Numbered from the stretch's first letter, positions 29,533 through 41,800 are shown. The stretch is 64,000 nt of DNA from Cliona cf. orientalis (GCA_963930775.1 OZ005704.1:7130001-7194000), one strand, 5' to 3'. A program made the numbers and translations. The notes: generated by a model from the sequence alone, not told the origin.

Positions 29533-32498
29533 CCATTTCCAGTCCATTCTTTGGCTCTGATAGATGCAGCATGGTCAGTCTGCCCACATCGGCAAAGGTA
29601 AGAAAAATTATTCTCCATTGTTACCACTGCTTTTTTTTTTTTATTGTTTTTATATTTCTTTCCAGTCTGCAGAAGCGATGGGTCACGGTCGCAGGAGCCC
29701 CCTCCCTCCGTCACAAACTCAAGAGTCCGTTGGTGGAGGTGGTGGTAGTCACAGTGGCTTCTCTGGATCCAACCTCTCGAAGAAGTACGGCTCCCTGGAG
29801 AGAGCTATACACACTGAGAGAATGGACTCTCCCATATTGGTATGACAATAATATATTATACTACTGTATAGCCGGAAATATTGGCGGGAATTAAATTTGG
29901 CGGTTGAGCCCAAAATCGCTATTGCAAGAATATTAGCGGATTTAAATTTGGCGGTTCGGTACGAGATCGCCATACGTATATATGCGAGTAGGAAATTTGG
30001 CGGGTTTTAATTTGGCAGTTGTGATGTAGCCGCCAGACCGCCAAATTTTCCGGCTATACGGTATAATATTATGTGTATCACAGGGATTCTGAAGGTTTCA
30101 AAAATAGTGTTGAAAATGTAGTTCTAGGGGTCTGGAGACCAGACTTAGATATAGTGGAAAATTTGTAATAGTTGACGATATTTCTGATGATTATGCGACT
30201 AATTTTGAAAATTGATTTTCTATATAATATAGACGAGCATTGCTGATGGTGACTGGGAGATGGAGCGGGGGAGGGTGTGGTTCGTGGAGGACGAACTCCC
30301 TGCTAGTCAGACGATCGTTCAGGGTCTGGAGAGAGAGGGAGAGTCTGCCTCCATCCTTCGTCCCACGGACAGCGACACCATACAGACGCTTCTCTCGCTG
30401 ATGAACTCCATACCAAGACACTGGTAAGTAGACACTATAATTAAATTTTTAATATCGAGCTTAATTTACAATAACTGTCAGGATGTGTTGTGTATAGTGA
30501 TTTTTGTTGGTAGTTTGGGAATTTCGTGTGTTTGTATAATTATTTTGAGTCGATTAGCTGAATTTTTTGATGCAGTGTTTGGATTTTGAAATAGTGAATG
30601 TTGCTATGATAATCTTTTATAAACATTGCTATGATAATCTTTATCAACAGGAGGGAGAAGAAGGCGTTTTGTGTAATTCTCGTGGGAGGGGACAGCCTGG
30701 TCTCGAGGGCAGCTCAGGCTCTCGTCAAAACCAGCTGTTCACCTGACCATCTCCAGTTTGCCGTCATACCAACAGGTGAGCACATGTACATGTAGCTGGC
30801 ATGAACAATCATCAACAAAAAAATATAAGCTTCTTGGCTTCTAGTCATGGCATGAGGCCTCTCCATTAATTTTATGCCTGAACCTATCATGATCCTTGCA
30901 CATAACTTTGGTATTAAAGGGCTTATAGACAAGACTCCTTTGGACTTATAATCATAATTTTGTATTGTGTGTTTATTGCTATCTTGATTCCAGACCCAGG
31001 ACTGATGTCGGCCAGATTGTCTAGCTTGGACGATGACTACCAGTCCACATTTCCCGTGGAGAACCAGTGGATCGAGGCACTCCAGGACAGTCTAGACCCT
31101 CTCATCAACTACATTGAGGCAGCCACCCACTGCCTTCCACTACCACTGGCCCAGGCCACACTACAGAGACACGCAGGAGAGCCTGGGTGAGTGGGGGGGG
31201 GGGGGGGGGGGGGAGACAGCATTCAGCTATTTAAAGGGCTTGCTTATCAAGCCTCCAATAAGCCCGTTAGTTTCATGTTTATTTTTCGACACAAGACTAA
31301 AGAGTTGAGTGGCAATACCTTTGCCTGTAAACTAATAATAATATTATAATAACAAACTGTGCACACGATTGCATATGCATGTTCGCTTCCTTTCCTTCTT
31401 TCTCCCGTTACAGTGGAAGCAGTGTCAGTGAGCAGTGTCTACCTTTCATGTGTGTGAGTTCCCTTACCTCTCTCTTTATCTCTCTGGTCTCCTTCTTGTT
31501 TTGCTACACGTGCCGTACCGACACTCAACCCCACCTGGTCATTTGTATGATAAGTTATGCTTATGGGTAGCATTTTGTTCACCACGGGCCGGGAACTGAA
31601 CTGGTTCCCATTCCGCTGATCTGTTGCCATGGTTTCTAGTGCAGTTGTTTGTACCAATTGGAAAGGCCTGATTCCCAGCCATGGTCTCTCCCTTCTCTGA
31701 CTTTGGAGATATTATGGTATAGACTTCTGGCCAGCTCTATGCAATAATTATGCTGTGGATTCATTAAGTTTTGGAGCACAGGGACTTCCCACCCCGACCC
31801 CTGAGATTGATTCCCCCCTCCCTAGAATTTCAGAATACTACTAAAATACTGTTGATTCCCCCCTACTGAAGAATCAGGGATTATTATATATTACTTTTGT
31901 GTTTTTCCCCCTAATTTCTCAGAATGTGAGCATTGGTGCGTGGGAGGAGCCAGACATGGGAGTGAACCAGTCGATCCTACCGACGTCTCCAACCGGTGTA
32001 GTGGGCGTGGCCACGGCAGGGAGTGGCGGGACGGCTGGTCAACAGGAGAGCCCGGAGTTAACGTTGGAGTATTGGAGCCCAAAGGGACAAAGCCAAAAGG
32101 TATATATATACCATTGCTGGGCATTCAGTTGTATAATAATTATTATTATTATAATTTTCCTTATCTTTTAGCCTCACCAGAGCAGTGTGAAGGTGCGCAG
32201 TATAATCGTATCATGTGCTCATCAGGTGCTCAACGTCACGGCAACCAAAGAGAAGAAAGGCAAGGGAATACGTATCCGCAAGTCCAAAGAGACTGACACG
32301 GCAGGAGGGTCCATAGTCAGCCTGACGGCTACGCAGCTTGTCTGTAGGCCGACGAATAAGTCTGAGACCATGACCGTCGTGGTGGACGGGGTGGAGAGAG
32401 AGGGTGTGGCTGTTGTCAAGCTGCTGGCTGCGTGGGAACACACTCAGAATAAGGTTTTCTCATTTGTACTCACCACTGTACTAGAGAGTGGCTTATAG
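27309..32498 (+). CDS. PACS1: Phosphofurin acidic cluster sorting protein (PACS1/2)
   Basis: Thirteen exons: 27309-27484, 27767-27944, 28302-28551, 28650-28735, 28807-29048, 29543-29597, 29666-29839, 30233-30423, 30651-30775, 30994-31186, 31414-31453, 31923-32099 and 32172-32498, giving 737 aa. The cargo-binding region (about 40-195) matches PACS: MKLLSTWEV, LRSNEIKL, LQLTFCLQYPHFLKR, LQRRKR and GYKTLARG. Two acidic stretches follow (SSDEDEDDIFSDD; SEEEEEEEESAI), like the PACS autoregulatory cluster. The C-terminal half resembles the PACS sorting domain (CVILVGGDSLVSRAAQAL; QCLPFMCNVSIGAW; VDGVEREGVAVVKLLAAWE). PACS proteins link acidic-cluster cargo to AP-1 or COPI and control TGN, endosome and ER-mitochondria traffic. 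A start at 27198 would add 37 residues. The assignment to PACS1 rather than PACS2 is not resolvable. Confidence 0.9.
29862..30063. mobile_element. Inverted-repeat element, family A, copy 2
   Basis: A 202-bp element in a PACS intron, closely similar to 2356-2563 over its full length. It starts TACTGTATAGCCGGAAA and ends TTTTCCGGCTATACGGTA. A partial right end also appears near 33722-33752 in a COPS3 intron (tagactgccaaattttcc). Confidence 0.85.
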
Positions 32499-32821
32499 CA
32501 CTAGCTGTCATTGTGTACGTTACTGTGAATGATAATACTAGAAATCCCGCTGCATGTGAGTGTATGTTGATAATAATGAAAATGTGCATTGAAATAATCA
32601 AGAGTATTGCCTCCTGAAGAGAGCTAGTATTTGATCTCCTAACAAAAAGTCAATAATAATAATAATAATACAATTGTCAACGTATAAACATGATAAGCTA
32701 TATAGCAAGTCAGTTCAACAACATTAACATAACGATAATACATAAACAATAATGCGTAGCAGTACAAACTCAATGTGCTCTGCATCTGAATATTAAATTT
32801 TAATTAAGTCATGTCTAATGG
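32499..32821. other. Tail-to-tail gap, PACS / COPS3
   Basis: AT-rich 3' UTR sequence with an (AAT)n stretch near 32650-32670. No gene seen. Confidence 0.5.
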
Positions 32822-35800
32822 TCACATGACTTCATCGTGCAGTAGTGGGTCATCTTCCATCCCACCTCCTGATGTCATCACCTGGAGTGGAAAAAATTAT
32901 GCAATTTTCAAAATCCAAGGAAAAGGAGAAAGTGGGTGACGACCCTTACCCTATGAATGTATCTTGGTTCCAGTGACAGTTGCTTGTCAAAGGCAGTTAG
33001 TTTCTTCTCCAGGGCCATGCACTCCTGCAGCTGCTTGTCCAGGTGCTGCACCATCACTACAGAGTCATAGCTCTCTGGGTTCTCGATGAAGGACACCATC
33101 TGACCAACCTGGTCAAGACTGGCATGGATTTCACCATCCTCCATCTATGGAGAGAGGGAGAGGGAGAGGGAGAGAGAGAGAGAGAGAGAGAGGAAGAGAG
33201 AGGGAGGGAGGGAGACCAACATGTCAGCATGCAGTGGAGTAGATGACCTTCTTACCATGTCCCTAATATATTTTTCAGCCTCTTGTTCACTGCTGAGGCC
33301 GATCCGACTGCTGACGTCAGCAAGACCAACTGTCATGAATGTCTACAAAAACAAACATCACAATGACACTGTTGTGAACATAATATGTGACATAACTCAC
33401 ATGTGTCAATCTCTGTACTCTGTATTTTTTAAATTGGGATACTACTCTCTGAACAAGTCCAGCATTACCATCCTAGAGAGAGAGAGAGAGAGGAGAGAAC
33501 AAATGTTTAGCCTTTCTGAGTTTTCTTAAACTCAAAAGGTGAATTAAGTTACATTTGTGAAAATTTCATTGAACTTGCTGACGACTGGCTCCAGTGCGTC
33601 CTGCTTCCCTGACGAGTAGGTGTGGCCTAACGTGACGTAGGGGTTACACAGCGGCTGCAGGTGTACAACAAAGAATAATTATGACAGACATATATAGCAA
33701 CTTCTGCACAAAGCAATCAACGATAGACTGCCAAATTTTCCAGCAATACTATTTACCTTGAGTGCTCTCTCAACAATATGTGAAGCATAGCGAGGAAGAG
33801 CTATTTCCTACAGTAACAGTGCATAATTATACTGGATTTAGCACTTCAAGAGGTTTCGAAGATTTACCTTTCCGAACTTGAGTACTGAAACTATGATAAA
33901 TTTCTTATACGCTGCAACCATTATAGCACTGATGGCTACTGTAGGGACTGTCAAACACTGCATATGAGAGAGAGAGAGAGAGAGGAAAAGAATCAAAAAT
34001 TGACACGAGTGTGGTATGCACATTTCACAATCTAAATTTTCCCTCGACTTACCACAGTATAGAAGAGGAGTGCCTTGAGGTAGTCATGGAGACACGTGTA
34101 CACCATGCCACCATAATAGTAGAAAAGTAGAACATATTTAACATCAAATTGGTGATCCTGAGAGCAAAAAAAAGGTTGGGGGATCAATGAATTATGGTGA
34201 CAAAAAGATAGATTTTTCTTACTTCGGTTAGGAGATCATCGTATTCTCGATCTAGGAATGGAAGAGCTGGTTTCAAATTCTTTGCCATCAAACAGAGCTA
34301 TATGTGGTGAAAATTTGTAAAGCATTGTGATTTGATGTGTATGTACTGAGAAAGAGAGAGAGAGAGAGAGAGAGTGCACCTGTATGAGGTCACAGTGTAT
34401 GGCGGTTAGGGTAGTGGGTTTGGGGGTGTATCTCTCTATGGCTGTGCGGACTATGGCTATCCCCTCGAGGGTCCTCCGACGAAGACACAGCTGCTCAGTG
34501 AACTTGTGAATAAGATTACAAACTGTGACAAGTGGATATAATAATATAATAATTATACATGTACATGTATGTAAGCATGTAATTTGAGAAGGAGGGAGAG
34601 AGAGAGAGGGGGGGGGGAGGGAGGTCTTTGACTACTTACATGTTACTGGATTCTCTTTTATTTGCTCTGGTGTGAATTTACTGACAAATTCCCTCATCTG
34701 CGGCAGCACTGTTGACCAGTCAACACCAGACACTTCTCGAGATAGTTTACCCGCTCTGCAGAAAAAACATATCATATTGTCACAAATTCTCTAAAATTAT
34801 TGTATGTGTATATAGAAGAGTACAAATTTTTTTAATTGTGATGCTCATACTTAGTCAAACGACCAAGGTTTCAATCACTGTAACATCAGCGTAATTTTAG
34901 TAAGCAAATCCTGTGTACCTGGTTCGTCTACTTTTGTTTCGTCTACTACTGGGTCCGTCTACTCTTTTTTCGTCTACTCCTGTTATGTCTACTATTGTAT
35001 AAATACTTCAATTTGGTACTTAAAAAGTGTTTTAGACATCCACAAAGTGAGGATAACTAGTTTTTTAGAAAAGTTATTTCACTGCCTTTTGTGCCTGTTA
35101 GTTACGTAAGAATGGCCTGGGATGGTTTAAAGCATTGCATGCCTAGTGGCCAAGCATACGATCACTTTGTTGATGGACCGCGTACAAATAACAACCTTGA
35201 AGGTTGGCACAGCAGAGTTAAAACTCTGGCTGGTAAAACCCACCTGAACATTTTCGAAATCGTTGAACTGTTCAAGACTGAACAGTCTAACATGGAAGCC
35301 AGCATCCTGCAGCTCGCTTCAGGAGGAACATTGAGAAGCAAAGGAGTCAGCAGGAAGAGAAAAGAAGAAAGAATAAGAAAGATACAGGAGAAGTTTGACG
35401 AAGGAGACTATACTCTGATGGAGCACCTTGGTGCCTTGTACAGATGGGTTAGATTTTTTAAACTGTCAAACACTTGGACACTATACTCTGATTCATTTCA
35501 TTCTCGAACACTGATTATGTTATTGTTTTGCACTGTATTGATTATTTTTATATGGTGAAATATATTATTATATTAAGGAAAATTAATGGAGTAGACATAA
35601 CAGGAGTAGACGAAAAAAGAGTAGACGAACCAAGTAGTAGACGAAACAACAGTAGACGAACCAGGTATCAATCAAGCAAATCGTAATCATTTTCAATTTC
35701 TGAACATTGATCCACCACAGAGATTTCTCGATCATCCAAAAATCCATAATTAAGAGCCCACTATTTATCCTATGATATGATCTGGCTAGCTAGCTAGGCC

Positions 35801-36002
35801 CTGAGAGTACTCACAGTGCGGCCATGACGCCGAGGCTGTGGTTCCTCACGTCCAGACACTCGATGACGGTGTCGAGGACAGCGTTGCTGAGCTGAGCTAT
35901 GTGCTCCTGGCTGCTCTCCAGCTTCGTGATCAGAGTCTTGAAGTCTGACTCGTTCGACATCTTACGGATGTCGGCCACAAGTGAATCGGTTGTCATCGAC
36001 AT
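32822..36002 (-). CDS. COPS3: COP9 signalosome subunit 3
   Basis: Twelve exons in transcript order: 35815-36002, 34640-34755, 34380-34522, 34223-34297, 34053-34157, 33868-33957, 33757-33807, 33553-33654, 33401-33472, 33256-33342, 32950-33144 and 32822-32881, giving 427 aa (human 423). Diagnostic stretches are LDVRNHSLGVMAAL, FYYYGGMVYTCLHDYLKAL, AYKKFIIVSVLKFGK, GLVQRVVSQFKKYRVQRLT, GLSSEQEAEKYIRDM and MEDGEIHASLDQ. The PCI domain covers about residues 205-365. The complex removes NEDD8 from cullins. The first in-frame ATG is at 36002. The first intron carries the Mutator-like insertion at 34911-35673. Confidence 0.96.
34902..34910. repeat. Probable 9-bp target-site duplication, left copy
   Basis: AAGCAAATC, repeated exactly at 35674-35682 on the other side of the Mutator-like element. 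Nine bases is the usual duplication size for Mutator-type transposition. Confidence 0.65.
34911..35673 (+). mobile_element. Small Mutator-like (MULE) transposon with a transposase fragment
   Basis: A 763-bp insertion in the first coding intron of COPS3. The 78-bp terminal inverted repeats (34916-34993 and 35590-35667) match with few mismatches and start TACCTGGTTCGTCTACT. Each arm contains five GTCTACT motifs about 14-18 bp apart. The flanking AAGCAAATC repeats suggest a 9-bp target duplication; 5-6 unmatched bases lie between repeat and arm on each side. The interior encodes a fragment resembling the C-terminal part of MULE transposases. The element is non-autonomous: most of the transposase is absent. 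Confidence 0.8.
35112..35558 (+). pseudogene. MULE-type transposase C-terminal fragment
   Basis: An open frame starting MAWDGLKHCMPSGQAYDHFV includes the hallmark TNNNLEGWHSRVK and then FKTEQSNMEASI, typical of the segment after the catalytic core of animal and plant MULE transposases. The catalytic DDE residues expected upstream are missing, so it cannot be an active transposase. The end after YRWV looks like read-through into non-coding sequence. It lies antisense to COPS3. Confidence 0.65.
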
Positions 36003-36235
36003 GGCTATAATTATAGCGAGCTGAGCCTTGAGAGTTTGGTGGCTGTGGTGTGCACTTATTGGAACCAACGGGAGGTCAAAGTGCAATACTCAGCTGAGAT
36101 CTGCATTATAGTATTAATTAAATTTATTATGCCTATGGAACCATAGCAGATGAAAAGTGACATATTCTTGAACACTTTTATATGTATACATCTGCAGAGT
36201 ACAGCATAAACATAATATTATGACATACTGATAGT

Positions 36236-38536
36236 TTATACAGTAATCTTTGCTAGAGCTGCTGCTCTGCGTTCAGTGTTCCTAAATATTGCCTTGACAA
36301 GTCCTCGCAACTCGACTGCAGTGAACTGCTGTGCTAGCGACCCTTTACCAGACGACCAGCTGTCAACGATATCCTGAAGCGACGTGTCCATGACCACGGC
36401 TAGCCCCTTCAGCCGCTCCCAATCGCTGCAATAGGTAGGGATCTCCTCCTCATCAGCGAAAGACAGAGACAACGGAGCTCTTTCAACAATCAGCTTCAAA
36501 ATCAAGTGTAGCTCTTTCCCATCGTCCGTAGCAATGTCCTCCAGCGCTAACACTCCACGAATCATCTCACCAATCAAAACGTTCATCAGGGCACCGACCG
36601 CTTTGTGGTGTATCTCCCTCGGAAGCACTTCACCGTAGACCTTGCTCAGTTTCTTGACGTGGAGCAGTGCCTGTTGGACTCCCTTGCGAACCAGCTGCGA
36701 GCGAGCGTCCTTGGCTACACTGTCTAACCCGCCAAACAATTTCAAACACTCCAAGATGCAGTCTCGTTGCTTTCTCATTTCTGCCAGAAAACAGTCTTCC
36801 CCCAATTGCCTCACGATGGGGACCTGGTCGATAAAGGTTGTGACCTCCGAATTGAGGGGGGAGGGTAGGTGGGCGTGGAACTGGTGTCCTAGTGTGATGA
36901 GGTGGTGGGCGAGATACATGCAGTTGTTGTGTTGGATGGCGGCTACACGAGGCAGTTCGGCAATGGTGGAGCTGTGGTAAGTTGGGAGAACGGCACAGAA
37001 TAAATCCACCATGCTCCGTGCAGAGCAGTAGAGTTGAACAGCCATTGATGGTGAGCTTGCCTCCGAGCACTCTCTTAGCGTGTTGTAGAGCAGCTGGATG
37101 TACTCTTGTACAGACTGGCTGATCGCACACGGAGGAAATTGAAATGTGAACCGAGACAGTTCGTCTTCTTTACCCGTGGTGGTCAATTTAGGTCCTTCAA
37201 TAGAAGGGGCATCCCCACTACTGGAGGAATCACCTATTGAGAGTGCTACTAGCTTCGTCAAAGGGTCTACATCGGCGGATGACATGACCGTATTGTGAAT
37301 TGGCTTCATGAGGATATCTCGCGCTTTCTCCAACAAATCTTGCCCAATTTGAGCTGCAAAGTGGACGTTGACATTCTTGGTGTAGTCGCTGAGCCTGTGA
37401 AAGGATTCTTCATTGACCAAGCCAAATGCGACCATCTTGGACTCAAACTCTTTCACCTTAGCTTCCACCGCGCTGTAGTTTTGCAGTTCATCGAATGTCT
37501 TAGGAATCGAGTTTGAGAGACAGTGGGCTATGATAAGCTCGGCCATTTCTTCCTGAACCACGCCACCAACTCCAGGCATCCAGGTCTTTTTGTGAACCTC
37601 TGGAACAACCTGCTGCACGACGGTGAACACCAATACGAGGCTGTTGAACATACGAGAGATGGATTCATTGACAGACGGAGAAGTACCATCGATTTTGACA
37701 AGCTTTAGAACTATTGCCCCCTTTTCTGGCACCCCTGATGCCTTCAGCTCTTGGTTATTGACAATCAGGGGGCCAATAATCACCTTCAAAAGCTTACGCC
37801 CAAAGGCATCCACTTTCTGCTCCCAGACACGAGATGCTACGAGTGAACGCATGGCAACGATTACCTCATCCAATTGGGACGCAGATTGTGCACTTGAATG
37901 TACCAATCGCAACTCAATGCTCTGAAGTACATCGATGCTGGGATTTTCCGGCAAAACTCTCGGGCCCCACTGTAAGAATTTCCGCCATTCCTCCTGCAGC
38001 CTGAGGTTGAGCTCTGATGTCACTTGGGCGAGTTCAGACTTTAACGATCGATAGACTTTCGCCTCACACCCAGATTTACCGATGGTGGCGAGCGACTCGG
38101 ATGCTCGATTCAAGAGTTGCGCAGATGAGACGAATTTCTCCGCTTGCAGATCAGAACGGCTTTTCTCGAGACCTTGGTACACTGAGACCAGGCCTTGGAC
38201 GAATTCGACACGAGAGCGAGTCTCGTCCAACTTGGATTCAATCTCTTGCCGTTTATCGGACGACTGTGCTATCCTGACGCTCAATTCTTGCTCAATTCTG
38301 GTCGTTAGGCGGTGGTACTCCGAGGTGACCTCTTGAACCCGCTGCTCCAGGGACAAGGTGGAATTGACATAGGAGTCAAACTCCGCATACTGCCTTTTCA
38401 CGAGGTCGTAAATTTCTCCTTTCAATTGGCTCGATTTTTTTGAGAGGTTTTGAATCTTATCTTCTAGTACTCGCTCGTCGAAGGTGCTCGCTTTCTGGAT
38501 TATATTTGAGACCAGTGATCCACCCTTGAACGCCAT
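36236..38536 (-). CDS. ZW10: ZW10 kinetochore/RZZ and NRZ complex subunit, intronless
   Basis: One uninterrupted frame of 766 codons from ATG at 38536 (MAFKGGSLVSNIIQKAS) to the stop at 36236-36238. The frame is open further upstream, but only to a TTG codon. Similarity to human ZW10 (779 aa) runs end to end and is strongest near the C-terminus: VPTYHSSTIAELPRVAAIQH resembles human [20 protein letters not shown], then CMYLAHHLITLGHQF and FRNTERRAAALAKI. The N-terminus is coiled coil. ZW10 serves the mitotic checkpoint at kinetochores and ER-Golgi tethering. No intron occurs although neighbouring genes are split into many exons. An E2F palindrome (38578-38589) lies about 42 bp upstream of the ATG. 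Confidence 0.95.
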   Translation of the reverse strand: MAFKGGSLVSNIIQKASTFDERVLEDKIQNLSKKSSQLKGEIYDLVKRQYAEFDSYVNSTLSLEQRVQEVTSEYHRLTTRIEQELSVRIAQSSDKRQEIESKLDETRSRVEFVQGLVSVYQGLEKSRSDLQAEKFVSSAQLLNRASESLATIGKSGCEAKVYRSLKSELAQVTSELNLRLQEEWRKFLQWGPRVLPENPSIDVLQSIELRLVHSSAQSASQLDEVIVAMRSLVASRVWEQKVDAFGRKLLKVIIGPLIVNNQELKASGVPEKGAIVLKLVKIDGTSPSVNESISRMFNSLVLVFTVVQQVVPEVHKKTWMPGVGGVVQEEMAELIIAHCLSNSIPKTFDELQNYSAVEAKVKEFESKMVAFGLVNEESFHRLSDYTKNVNVHFAAQIGQDLLEKARDILMKPIHNTVMSSADVDPLTKLVALSIGDSSSSGDAPSIEGPKLTTTGKEDELSRFTFQFPPCAISQSVQEYIQLLYNTLRECSEASSPSMAVQLYCSARSMVDLFCAVLPTYHSSTIAELPRVAAIQHNNCMYLAHHLITLGHQFHAHLPSPLNSEVTTFIDQVPIVRQLGEDCFLAEMRKQRDCILECLKLFGGLDSVAKDARSQLVRKGVQQALLHVKKLSKVYGEVLPREIHHKAVGALMNVLIGEMIRGVLALEDIATDDGKELHLILKLIVERAPLSLSFADEEEIPTYCSDWERLKGLAVVMDTSLQDIVDSWSSGKGSLAQQFTAVELRGLVKAIFRNTERRAAALAKITV

Positions 38537-38806
38537 TTTTCTCAAGCGATTTTCTCCTTTTAACGCCCACGTGTATGTTGGCGCCAAAATTAAAATCCAG
38601 GGCTAAGTTCAAAGGACACACCAAAATTCTTGCGCATGCGCAAATTGTTCAAAATAGGTGACAGGTGATCTGTGATTATTATTTTTACCTCGCGCTGTTA
38701 AAAGACGACAATTTTGGATACCCACAGAAATTTTTGAGGAAGAAGAGGCTGAAATTCAATCAGAAGTTATGATTTTGTGAGCAAAACTTTCTCTATTGCT
38801 TTGAAG
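38537..38806. promoter_or_regulatory. Bidirectional promoter, ZW10 / DZANK1, with E2F and NRF1 palindromes
   Basis: 270 bp between opposed start codons. TTGGCGCCAAAA at 38578-38589 is a near-ideal E2F site. TGCGCATGCGCA at 38631-38642 is a perfect NRF1 palindrome. E2F control would suit a mitotic gene such as ZW10. Confidence 0.65.
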
Positions 38807-41800
38807 ATGACTGCTGGATCAGTTGCCGTGCCAACCATTATTCCATTAAAAGCCCCCCATGGCTCCAAGTACTGCATTGACTCTGCCACAAGGATCGAGA
38901 TCAGATCAGGTGTGACAATCAAGCTCCTAAGTGCTTTTTAGACCCATCTTATGTGACCTCTCTCTAATTTCTGCAGAAACACCAGATACTCTTGTTTTCT
39001 ACACCCTCAATGGTAGACGCCCAGAACCATTTCAGCGCTCGGGAAAGCCCCACACATTTCCTTTTAAGGAATCCTTTGCCCTCAACCCGGGAAAGGTATG
39101 GAAACTGCTTGAACAGTCAAACAAGTGATACAACTATCTGGATAACATTAATAATAGGTAACAATCAGGGCAGTGGCCACGTCTCGAGATGGCTCCAAGC
39201 AGAGCTCGGTGGTGACTAAGACATTCACCGTACGAGAAGCAGTGGAGATAAGCGGAGAGAGTGACAACGAAATGGTGTGCATGGCCATCACCTTATGTAT
39301 TTGGATATACACATGTTTATTCCATACCTCTCCCTCATCAAACTTCACTTCCCTAACAATAATATCCAGACTATAAATGTAACTCTTAATTCTTGTATCA
39401 TTATCTTGTAGGTGGAGCCTACACGTAGTCCTAGCCCCGCCCAGCGCCCCTCCCTCTCCTCCCAGCTGAAACATCGGCTAAGCATGGGATCGCGACAGAG
39501 TCTAGTCAGCAGTAGTATCGGTCCCTCCGCCAGTGAGGTGGGTGGAGCTCGCCCCACCTCTCCTGTTCCCCTCGGGCTCAGACCCACATCCGCTCCCCTC
39601 CCCCTGGCTCTCACGGCTAGTACCAGGTCCCTGGGACAGAGCACGGCCGTGTCAATGGAGACCAATCTGTCTAGGCCAGCCACTGCAGAGAGACCGAAAC
39701 CAATGTGAGCAAATTTAACAAAAAATGTATTATAGTGTACCATTATGTTAGCAATTTCTCTTCTTTCGGTAATTTTTTCATTATTTCGATAATTACATGA
39801 TCATACGGCTGGAAGAAATTTTTAACAGTGAATATGTAAATTATACAGGTAGCAGCTAAGCTTTATGTATGTATTTTATGCTGCACATATTATTAGTTAA
39901 GATCATAGTTCGATTCCATTCTGCAGCTGTGTGCACTGCAAGCAGCCTCGCTCGAAGGACCCACGGCACGCCTACTGCACTCACTGTGGCTCTCGGTTTG
40001 CTCCCCTCCCCAAGACGAGCCCCAAGCCTCCCCTCCAGATGGCCATCTGCTCCGGCTGTAGGGCTCACCTTCCCCTGAACAGCAGCAAGTGCCTGGTCTG
40101 TGAGGGAAGCGTGCTGAAGCCACTGCCCATTCCAACCATCACTGGGCAGGTCGACCACATCCACCAATGCAAGGTATGCATGCAATCAATTTACACAATT
40201 TTCCATAATATTATAGAAACATCATAATTTCACAATTGGAATTGCCACATAATACACATAACATAGATTGTAGTTCTGATTAACTATTTCAAGATAATTA
40301 GTCACAGTGGATTTTTCTCAATCTGTGATACTATGGGGTGAATAGCCTCATTCCCAATGTTAAAAAGTTTGGGAATCCTGAGGATGAAAAGAGGAGTATT
40401 AAATTTTGTATATAGCTATATATACATCAGAATCTGATGTTGCACCAATATTTGCCTCTTTAGGATAGAACAGTGTGTCTGAGTTGTGGTACTGGCAACC
40501 CTCCTGGTCAGCTTAACTGCGTCACATGCGAGAATCTCCTTGATCTGGACCCACCAGAGGCTCCGCCCATCAAGCCACACCCACCTCCACCCCTCCCCAA
40601 GCCGACCACCCTCCGACCAATCAGTGGCAGCAGCTACATGATGTGCGGTGTGTGTGGGCGTGTGAATGTGTCTGACGCTAGATTCTGTGACTGGTGTGGG
40701 AGTAAGGTGACCAATAATAATTATTAATAGGGACTTCCTCCCGATATTATAGTATTATTATTGTTGTGTACATGTATATTATAGCCCGAGGGCTCCCAGA
40801 TGGCTGTGATGTGTGCTGGCTGCTCCGTGCCCAACGATTGGCATTTCAGATACTGCTTCTCCTGCGGAGGACTCATCAAGGCCCCTCTCAGGTACAATTC
40901 CATGTCAATATTACCTCATTGAAATTACTTTTTATATGGGCGATTACATTCTGTATGCAGGCCTGAAGTGGAACTTGCCTCATCAATGAAGGTATGTAAT
41001 ATCTATCCTATTTGTTATAGGTATGAAGTAAAATTTATGAATAGCCAACTTTGAATTTTTCTTCAGTACTCAGTGTATAGTTATAAAACTTCTCTCTCTT
41101 TACCTTACCTTAGATGCCTGCTGGCGTAGAACTGGACAAGAATGAGTGGATCCCAGTCGTAGAGGTCGAGCACAAGGGTCCAGAGTTCAGGACGCTCGGG
41201 ACCCAGACTCACGGCATATTCTACCCCTCGGCCAGGACCATCACCGACCAGAAGGGGAAGGAATTCAACAAGAAGATGATCCATGTCACAGCACGAGACA
41301 GACTGCCCCAGCTCCACTCATACAGTCCTGGAAAAGGTACATCAACTGTATGTATGGATATTTTTTTTTATTGCTATTAAACTTCTTGGTATTATGGTGT
41401 TAGGTCTATGGAGAATGCAGGTGGAGCATCTCTGCTCTCATTTTAGAGCCTATGCCCAGGGTTCAGTGGACTTTCAGAACAGTATTGGATCGGCACAAAT
41501 TGGAAAAGTATATGAGTACTTGCAATTAGAATAAAAAGATTGTATGGATCAACACGATTCATCCCGTTTTAGATGAGGAAAGCTGCAGTGAAGGAGCATG
41601 GAGACGCTGAGCTGACTCTACAGCTCACGTTTGCTCTGAAACACGTAAGGATAAAAATGCACAACCATTTGAACATGGCCATGCACATACTTTACTCTCT
41701 TAACTCTTGCCTCAATTCCATAAGCAATTTTTGTATTCTTTTTCGTTTTGATTAGAGTAATGGAATGAGCACTGGGCCTGGTGGTGGAAGTGAATTTGAA

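Noticed and set aside
36003-36086. Upstream extension of the COPS3 frame
   Set aside because: It begins at TTG, not ATG, and has no resemblance to COP9 subunit 3. ATG at 36002 fits the family start.
38537-38587. Upstream extension of the ZW10 frame to 38587
   Set aside because: The first codon is TTG, overlapping the E2F palindrome. The ATG at 38536 matches the family N-terminus length.
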